The notes beneath the pieces are model-generated. The model worked only from the letters and a program-made list of their open reading frames with translations, made no database searches and was not told where the DNA came from. From assembly GCA_945639745.1 (NCBI GenBank), contig CALZEK010000065.1, positions 1-7,244 on the forward strand: a DNA stretch of 7,244 nt, in the 5' to 3' direction. The DNA comes from an uncultured Bacillaceae bacterium. GTDB lineage: Bacteria > Bacillota > Bacilli > Bacillales > Amphibacillaceae. Below, piece after piece: positions 1 to 7,244 of this stretch; position 1 is the stretch's first letter, and each line of letters starts with the position of its first letter. Made by a program: the position numbers and the translations under genes.

Positions 1-1510
<1,510 letters not shown>

Positions 1511-1517
1511 AATTATC

Positions 1518-1592
1518 AGAAGATATTAACACCATCTCCAAAAGCCATTCATTAGGTAAAGGAGATAAGTGTCTAATGTCTTCTTTTTATTT
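1518..1592 (+). terminator. Long imperfect hairpin with T-rich tail after gap (intrinsic terminator or processing element)
   Basis: The left arm (1518-1539) and right arm (1561-1584) pair in blocks: AGAAGA with TCTTCT, ATTA with TAAT, CAC with GTG, and ATCTCC with GGAGAT. The blocks are separated by single mismatches, a G·U pair and small bulges. The apical loop is 21 nt (1540-1560), and the stem is followed at once by TTTTTATTTATT. The stem and T tail fit a partial intrinsic terminator that leaves gap transcripts more abundant than the rest of the operon. The stem is unusually long and the loop unusually large for a minimal terminator, so a 3'-end stabiliser or an RNase processing site is also possible. 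Confidence 0.75.
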
Positions 1593-1603
1593 ATTATAAA
1601 AAC

Positions 1604-1632
1604 TATAAAAAATGACAAGATTACAGTATAAT
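1604..1632 (+). promoter_or_regulatory. Candidate sigma-A promoter upstream of pgk
   Basis: A perfect -10 hexamer TATAAT lies at 1627-1632 in very AT-rich DNA, 54 bp before the pgk start and downstream of the gap hairpin. The hexamer 17 bp further upstream is TATAAA (1604-1609), a poor -35 match. ATGACA at 1612-1617 is a better -35 look-alike, but the 9-bp spacing is too short. No extended -10 TG is present. A transcript from here would start near 1639 and have a leader of about 48 nt. A secondary promoter would explain how pgk-eno are expressed despite the terminator. The weak -35 keeps confidence moderate. Confidence 0.45.
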
Positions 1633-1686
1633 GAAGTAAGGTATGTACAGATACATAAATTAAATTAGAGATAGGAAGTTGTAACT

Positions 1687-2868
1687 ATGGAAAAGCAGAC
1701 GATTAAAGATATAGATTTAAAAGGTAAAAAAGTACTTTGTCGTGTAGATTTTAATGTTCCTTTACAAGCTGGTCAAATTACAGATGAGACAAGAATAAAC
1801 GCAGCTTTACCAACAATTAAATATTTACGAGAAGCAGGTGCTAAAGTTATTTTGATTTCACATCTTGGACGCCCTAAAGGTGAAGTCGTTGAAGAGTTAC
1901 GTTTAACTCCTGTAGCTGAACGTTTATCTAATATTTTAAATGAGCCGATTAAAAAAACTGATAAAGTTTATGGTCAAGAAGTAACAGCAGAAATAGAAAA
2001 ATTAAAAAATGGTGATATATTATTATTAGAAAACGTTAGATTTGAAGTAGGTGAAGAAAAGAATCAATCATATTTGATTGATGCATTAGCAGCAATGGCT
2101 GATGTTTATGTGAACGATGCATTTGGAACGGCTCATCGGGCTCATGCTTCTACAGCAGGTGTCGCTAGCAAATTGCCAGCAGTAGCAGGCTTTTTAATGG
2201 AAAAGGAAATAAAGGTATTAGGGCAAGCGTTAGATCATCCTGAACGTCCATTTACTGCTATTATTGGTGGTTCAAAGGTAAAAGATAAAATTAATGTCAT
2301 TGATAATTTACTTGAAAAAGTAGATAATATTTTAATTGGTGGCGGACTCGCTTATACATTTTTAAAGGCATCAGGATACGAGATTGGTAATTCATTAGTT
2401 GAGGAAGATAAAATTGAATTAGCTAAAGGGTTTATTGAAAAAGCTAAAGAAAAAAATGTTAACTTTATCTTACAATCAGATGTTGTTGTTGCGGATGAAT
2501 TTTCAAAAGATGCAAATTATAAAACAGTAGCTGTTGATCAAATGGAAACAGGTTGGATGGGCTTAGATATTGGTCCAAAGTCATGCGAAACATTTAAAAA
2601 AGTTATTTTAGATTCTAAGCTTATTATTTGGAATGGACCGATGGGTGTTTTTGAAATGAAGCAATTTGAATGTGGTACAAAATCAGTGGCAGAAGCATTA
2701 GCTAAAACAGCAGGATATACTGTTATTGGTGGTGGCGATTCAGCTGCAGCAGTTGAACAATTTCGATTGTCAGAACAAATGGATCATGTATCAACAGGAG
2801 GCGGCGCATCACTTGAATTTATGGAAGGTAAGGAACTTCCAGGTATTAAGGAATTAAACGATAAGTAG
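1687..2868 (+). CDS. pgk: Phosphoglycerate kinase
   Basis: This enzyme transfers the acyl phosphate of 1,3-bisphosphoglycerate to ADP, giving ATP and 3-phosphoglycerate. The protein is 393 residues, the usual bacterial length, with the two-lobed layout. The N-terminal lobe carries the 3-phosphoglycerate site: CRVDFNVP with Asp21 and Asn23, Arg36 in [14 protein letters not shown] with His59 and Arg62, Arg118 in LLLENVRF, and Arg151 in the [13 protein letters not shown] block. The C-terminal lobe carries the nucleotide site: GGSKVKDKI with Lys197 and Lys201, [20 protein letters not shown], the IGGGDSAAA loop near residue 350 and [10 protein letters not shown] near 370. The start at 1687 has an AGGAAG Shine-Dalgarno at 1673-1678, 8 nt upstream, weaker than those of gap and tpiA. 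The 176-bp gap before it holds a hairpin and a candidate promoter; tpiA follows by 14 bp. Confidence 0.98.
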   Translation: MEKQTIKDIDLKGKKVLCRVDFNVPLQAGQITDETRINAALPTIKYLREAGAKVILISHLGRPKGEVVEELRLTPVAERLSNILNEPIKKTDKVYGQEVTAEIEKLKNGDILLLENVRFEVGEEKNQSYLIDALAAMADVYVNDAFGTAHRAHASTAGVASKLPAVAGFLMEKEIKVLGQALDHPERPFTAIIGGSKVKDKINVIDNLLEKVDNILIGGGLAYTFLKASGYEIGNSLVEEDKIELAKGFIEKAKEKNVNFILQSDVVVADEFSKDANYKTVAVDQMETGWMGLDIGPKSCETFKKVILDSKLIIWNGPMGVFEMKQFECGTKSVAEALAKTAGYTVIGGGDSAAAVEQFRLSEQMDHVSTGGGASLEFMEGKELPGIKELNDK

Positions 2869-2872
2869 GAGG
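2867..2872 (+). promoter_or_regulatory. Shine-Dalgarno AGGAGG of tpiA, overlapping the pgk stop codon
   Basis: A perfect AGGAGG starts at the second base of the pgk stop codon TAG (2866-2868) and lies 10 nt before the tpiA ATG at 2883. The same stop/SD fusion occurs at the cggR-gap junction, and it fixes the tpiA start. Confidence 0.85.
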
Positions 2873-2882
2873 AAGTAAATTA

Positions 2883-3644
2883 ATGAGAAAAAAAATCATA
2901 GCAGGAAATTGGAAAATGAATAAAACTTTACCAGAAATTAAAAAATTTATGGAAGAGCTAATTCAAAATTATCCAGAAAAATCACAAATTGAAGCCATTG
3001 TTTGTGCTCCATTTGTCTATTTAGCAGAATTAGTTAAATTAGCAGAAGGAACACCAATAAAAATAGCAGCTCAAACGATGAATGATCAAAATTCAGGTGC
3101 TTTTACAGGTGAAGTTAGTCCAGTAATGCTTAATGACATAGGCGTTACCCATGTTGTTATAGGTCACTCAGAACGCCGAGAATATTATAATGAAACAGAT
3201 GAAACGGTTAATAAAAAAGTACAAGCAGCTTTTACTCATAATTTAACACCGATTATTTGTGTAGGTGAATCACTTGAACAACGTGAAGCAAACGAAACGC
3301 TTACTCACATTGAATCACAAATTAAATTAGGATTAGCTCACTTAACTGATGAACAAATTAAAGAAACAATTATTGCTTATGAGCCGATTTGGGCGATAGG
3401 TACAGGTAAAACAGCTACACATGATCAAGCAAATGAAGTCTGTGGTCATATTAGGTCAGTAGTTGGAGAGTTAACAAATGATTCGATTAAAGAATTAATT
3501 ACAATTCAGTACGGCGGAAGTGTTAATCCGTCAAATATTGTTGAACTTCTTCAAACAGAGCACATTGATGGTGCACTTGTCGGAGGTGCAAGTTTAGAAG
3601 CAGATTCATTTAATCAATTAATTAAAGCAGGTGTTCAACTATGA
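2883..3644 (+). CDS. tpiA: Triosephosphate isomerase
   Basis: This TIM-barrel enzyme interconverts dihydroxyacetone phosphate and glyceraldehyde-3-phosphate, feeding both triose products of aldolase into the GAPDH step. The protein is 253 residues, the usual length. All key residues are visible: Asn9 and Lys11 in AGNWKMN, His95 in VIGHSERR, the general base Glu167 in [12 protein letters not shown] followed by mobile loop 6 (about 168-178), the QYGGSV phosphate-binding loop near 209-214, and the second glycine pair in ALVGGASL near 234-235. Cys126 in IICVGE is also conserved. The blocks AAQTM and VCGHIRSVV remind me of staphylococcal TpiA more than of Bacillus, which is a recollection and not a computed result. 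It follows pgk by 14 bp. Its stop codon TGA is embedded in the ATGA that also starts gpmI. Confidence 0.98.
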   Translation: MRKKIIAGNWKMNKTLPEIKKFMEELIQNYPEKSQIEAIVCAPFVYLAELVKLAEGTPIKIAAQTMNDQNSGAFTGEVSPVMLNDIGVTHVVIGHSERREYYNETDETVNKKVQAAFTHNLTPIICVGESLEQREANETLTHIESQIKLGLAHLTDEQIKETIIAYEPIWAIGTGKTATHDQANEVCGHIRSVVGELTNDSIKELITIQYGGSVNPSNIVELLQTEHIDGALVGGASLEADSFNQLIKAGVQL

Positions 3645-5173
3645 AAAAACTTGCAGCCTTAATTATTATTGATGGCTTTGCTATAAGAAATGAAATTAAA
3701 GGTAATGCTGTTGTTCAAGCAAATAAACCTAACTTTGATCGTTATTGGAATAATTATCCACATAGTCAACTGATAGCAAGTGGTGAGGCAGTAGGTCTGC
3801 CAGAAGGTCAAATGGGTAATTCAGAAGTAGGTCATATGAATATAGGTGCTGGACGGATTGTTTATCAAAATTTAACACGAATTAACTTAGCGATTAAATC
3901 AGGTAAGATTTTTGATAATGAAGCATTAAAAGCAGGTATGATTCAGGCGAAAGAAAATAATAAAGCAGTTCATTTATATGGTTTATTATCAGATGGCGGT
4001 GTACATAGTCATATTAATCATTTAATTGCTTTATTACAATTAGCTAAAAATGAAGGTCTTACAGAAGTATATATTCACCCATTTTTAGATGGGCGTGATG
4101 TCGGTCCTCAAACTGCGATTTCACATATTACAGCTTTGCAAAAGGCAATTGATGAAATAGGTGTAGGAATTATTGCTTCAGTGAGTGGACGTTATTATGC
4201 CATGGACCGCGATAAACGTTGGGAACGAGTCAGTAAAACATATCAAGCAATGGTATTTGGTAAAGGCGAAAAATATTCTCAAGCTGTAGATGTAGTACAA
4301 GCATCTTATGATAATGGTATTGATGATGAGTTTGTTATTCCTGCGATCATTTCAAATGACGAAGGTGAACCTGTTGGAAAAGTTAAGACAGGTGATAGTC
4401 TGATTAGCTTTAACTTCAGACCAGACAGAGCGATTCAATTAACACAATGCTTTGCAAATGATGATTTTAATGAATTCGATTTAGGTGAGAATCATCCAAC
4501 AGATTTAACTGTTGTAAAAATGACAGATTATAGCGATACTGTAAATGGTTCAGTCGCATATGAAACAGTGGATTTAAAAAATACTGTTGGCGAAATCATT
4601 GCAAATGAGAATATGAAGCAAATTCGAATTGCTGAGACTGAGAAATTCCCACATGTTACTTATTTTATGAGTGGTGGACAAGAAGAAGAGTTTGTTGGTG
4701 AGAAGCGAATTTTAATTCCATCTCCAAAAGTAGCCACTTATGATTTGAAACCAGAAATGAGTGCATATGAATTAACCGATGCCTTACTTACAGAATTAGA
4801 TAAACAAGAACATGAAGCAATTATTTTAAATTTTGCTAATCCAGATATGGTAGGTCATTCTGGTATGCTTGAACCAACAGTTAAAGCAATTGAAGCGGTT
4901 GATGAATGTTTAGGAAAAATTGTAGATAAAATACATTCTTTAGGTGGTCATGCTATAATAACAGCAGACCATGGAAATTCTGATGAAGTAACAACAGAAG
5001 ATGGTAAACCAATGACTGCTCATACGACTAATCCTGTTCCGTTGATTGTGACTAAACAAGATGTGGAATTAAGAGATAATGGTATTTTAGCAGATCTTGC
5101 ACCAACCTTACTTGATTTATTGAATATAGAACAGCCACAAGAAATGACAGGAAGATCTTTAATTAAGAAATAA
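3641..5173 (+). CDS. gpmI: 2,3-bisphosphoglycerate-independent phosphoglycerate mutase (Mn-dependent)
   Basis: This cytoplasmic enzyme interconverts 3- and 2-phosphoglycerate through a phosphoserine intermediate, without the bisphosphate cofactor. It belongs to the alkaline-phosphatase superfamily and is unrelated to GpmA. The protein is 510 residues, typical for the family. The phosphatase-domain metal ligands are complete: Asp11 in IIDGF, the nucleophile Ser61 in [15 protein letters not shown], Asp402 and His406 in NPDMVGHSG, Asp443 and His444 in ITADHGNSD, and His461 in TAHTTNPVP. The transferase-domain substrate residues are also present: His122, Asp153 in DGRDV, Arg184, Arg190, Arg260 and Arg263 in FNFRPDRA, and Lys335. 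The start ATG overlaps the tpiA stop by 4 bp (ATGA). Only a poor Shine-Dalgarno-like AGCAGG lies before it, so translation is probably coupled to tpiA by ribosome reinitiation. eno follows after 59 bp. Activity of this class depends on manganese and pH in Bacillus, which is family knowledge and not visible here. Confidence 0.98.
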   Translation: MKKLAALIIIDGFAIRNEIKGNAVVQANKPNFDRYWNNYPHSQLIASGEAVGLPEGQMGNSEVGHMNIGAGRIVYQNLTRINLAIKSGKIFDNEALKAGMIQAKENNKAVHLYGLLSDGGVHSHINHLIALLQLAKNEGLTEVYIHPFLDGRDVGPQTAISHITALQKAIDEIGVGIIASVSGRYYAMDRDKRWERVSKTYQAMVFGKGEKYSQAVDVVQASYDNGIDDEFVIPAIISNDEGEPVGKVKTGDSLISFNFRPDRAIQLTQCFANDDFNEFDLGENHPTDLTVVKMTDYSDTVNGSVAYETVDLKNTVGEIIANENMKQIRIAETEKFPHVTYFMSGGQEEEFVGEKRILIPSPKVATYDLKPEMSAYELTDALLTELDKQEHEAIILNFANPDMVGHSGMLEPTVKAIEAVDECLGKIVDKIHSLGGHAIITADHGNSDEVTTEDGKPMTAHTTNPVPLIVTKQDVELRDNGILADLAPTLLDLLNIEQPQEMTGRSLIKK

Positions 5174-5175
5174 AA

Positions 5176-5197
5176 TGATATGTTTCACAACATATTA
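5176..5197 (+). repeat. Short perfect inverted repeat between gpmI and eno
   Basis: ATATGTT (5178-5184) and AACATAT (5189-5195) form a perfect 7-bp stem with the 4-nt loop TCAC. It can be extended by a G·U and a T-A pair to 5176-5197. It begins 3 bp after the gpmI stop and is followed by AT-rich sequence without a run of T, so it is not a good intrinsic terminator. It could be an RNA stabiliser or processing site, a weak attenuator, or chance in AT-rich DNA. Confidence 0.5.
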
Positions 5198-5211
5198 ATT
5201 TATATAGATAA

Positions 5212-6519
<1,308 letters not shown>

Positions 6520-6530
6520 TGATGTAGTTT

Positions 6531-6567
6531 AAGACAGCCTTTAAAGATTTTTTAAAGGCTGTCTTTT
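6531..6567 (+). terminator. Strong rho-independent terminator after eno
   Basis: AAGACAGCCTTTAAA (6531-6545) and TTTAAAGGCTGTCTT (6551-6565) form a perfect 15-bp stem with the 5-nt loop GATTT. It ends in TTTT running into ATT. This closes the cggR-eno operon. On the complementary strand the stem is followed by AAAC, not a T tract, so it does not look like an efficient terminator for the convergent acyltransferase gene. Confidence 0.93.
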
Positions 6568-6579
6568 ATTATGAGTTAG

Positions 6580-7185
6580 TTATTTTTTACTTTTTAAATA
6601 ATTAAAATCAAATTCAATTAACGGTTTAAAAATCGTTACTGTAAATTTATGAGATAAGAGATAAACTAAAACAATTGCTAAAACAAAAATGCCAATCAAA
6701 TGTACTTGATGCGTAACAGGAAGTAAGTCTGTTTGTCTAATATACTGAATGAAAAAGCCATGTAATAAATAAACATAAAGAGTACGTTCTCCGATATAGG
6801 TAAATGAAAACTCTCGAGAAGGAACCCAACTTAAGAAAGCAATCACCATTAAACTTGAAGTGAAATAAACTAAGAATCTTGCAAAAGCACCTGTTGTAGG
6901 CAAACCTAGATGGCTATATGATTTAGAAGCAAGCAGCCAACCAGAGTTAAAGTCAGGCATAAAGTAAATAAGTATTGCCAACACAAGCATGATTATAAAT
7001 GAAATTGTTCGAATTGTAGGTTTCTTTAATTGCATTAACTGTTCTTTAGTTAAAAAATAGCCAACTAAAAAGAAAGGGAAAAATGCAAAAGTGCGTGATA
7101 AACTATAAGCTTTACCAACATCATCGAAATATCCCACTAATAATCCAATTGCAAAAGCAATAGATATTGTAATAAAAGCGGGCAT
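6580..7185 (-). CDS. C-terminal part of an acyltransferase-3 family membrane protein (O-acetyltransferase-like), probably 5'-disrupted
   Basis: The 201-residue product is strongly hydrophobic, with about six membrane segments near residues 4-20, 29-46, 58-76, 102-121, 132-149 and 162-179. The pattern and motifs FFPFFLVGYFL and IGERTLYVYLLHG fit the C-terminal half of integral-membrane acyltransferases (Acyl_transf_3, the YkrP/fucose-4-O-acetylase-like branch), which add acetyl or other acyl groups to surface sugars or polymers. Full-length members usually have about 340 residues, so roughly the first 130-150, including the catalytic N-terminal histidine region, are missing. The ATG at 7185 has no Shine-Dalgarno, only an A-rich stretch, and an in-frame TAA lies at 7204-7206. 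The start is therefore doubtful. Another frame stays open from the window edge into this gene and meets it at an A7 tract, suggesting a frameshift. The gene is convergent with eno and unrelated to glycolysis. Family is fairly sure; substrate unknown. Confidence 0.7.
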   Translation of the reverse strand: MPAFITISIAFAIGLLVGYFDDVGKAYSLSRTFAFFPFFLVGYFLTKEQLMQLKKPTIRTISFIIMLVLAILIYFMPDFNSGWLLASKSYSHLGLPTTGAFARFLVYFTSSLMVIAFLSWVPSREFSFTYIGERTLYVYLLHGFFIQYIRQTDLLPVTHQVHLIGIFVLAIVLVYLLSHKFTVTIFKPLIEFDFNYLKSKK

Positions 7186-7244
7186 TTTTTTAAATATAAT
7201 AAGTTATTTATTGGAACTAAATTAAGTGAAGAGTAGCGATGATG
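7137..7244 (-). pseudogene. Possible upstream frame of the same acyltransferase gene, out of frame with the main part
   Basis: Reading the complementary strand from the window edge, only one frame is open. It encodes a short stretch including SSLNLVPINNLLYLKK, enters the A7 tract at 7191-7185, and stops at a TAG at 7139-7137. The codons TTA AAA AAA give the slippery heptamer A AAA AAA. A shift of -1 there, or one extra A, continues exactly into the MPAF frame of the downstream part. The other two frames have stops within this stretch. The LLYLKK-MPAF junction reads plausibly as the middle of the family, but only about 20 upstream codons are available, so assignment to the same gene is inference. 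Confidence 0.4.

Noticed and set aside
1533..1545. 13-base identity CCATCTCCAAAAG in the gap-pgk hairpin and again in gpmI near 4718-4730
   Set aside because: The second copy encodes the conserved IPSPK stretch of the mutase, and a 13-base match in an AT-rich 7-kb window is plausible by chance. No flanking identity or repeat boundaries are visible.
1642..1657. Small inverted repeat TATGT/ACATA in the presumed pgk leader
   Set aside because: Only 5 bp of A/T-rich stem with a 6-nt loop; not distinguishable from chance and without riboswitch-like architecture.
1511..1686. Riboswitch, T-box or catabolite-responsive (cre) element in the gap-pgk spacer
   Set aside because: I could not find a T-box sequence, a multi-helix aptamer or a TGNAANCGNTNNCA-like palindrome; only the single hairpin and the -10 hexamer are supported.

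Overview
This is an AT-rich window from a low-GC Gram-positive bacterium of the Bacilli (Bacillota). The gene order cggR-gap-pgk-tpiA-gpmI-eno is the classic triose-phosphate half of glycolysis in Bacillales. From memory, the CggR tail and TpiA resemble Staphylococcaceae, while GapA and enolase read more like the Bacillus type. I therefore place it in the Bacillales, perhaps a staphylococcal relative, without naming a genus.

Layout. Bases 1-492 hold the C-terminal half of the operon repressor CggR, cut by the window edge. Bases 503-1510 encode NAD-dependent GAPDH. Bases 1511-1686 form a 176-bp intergenic region with a long imperfect hairpin followed by a T-rich tract, then a candidate promoter for pgk. 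pgk (1687-2868), tpiA (2883-3644) and gpmI (3641-5173) are tightly packed, the last two overlapping by 4 bp. A 59-bp gap with a small perfect inverted repeat leads to eno, whose true start is 5233. A strong intrinsic terminator at 6531-6567 closes the operon. The complementary strand carries the C-terminal part of an acyltransferase-3-type membrane protein (6580-7185), convergent with eno. Its 5' part appears to be disrupted or frame-shifted at an A7 tract.

Together the five enzymes convert glyceraldehyde-3-phosphate and dihydroxyacetone phosphate to phosphoenolpyruvate. CggR senses sugar phosphates (fructose-1,6-bisphosphate in Bacillus subtilis) and controls transcription from upstream of its own gene. 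The gap-pgk hairpin and internal promoter suggest that gap can be expressed at a different level from the downstream genes.

Most of the window is ordinary core metabolism, and I see no undescribed system. The items most worth a second look are the A AAA AAA junction in the acyltransferase gene and the elaborate gap-pgk hairpin.
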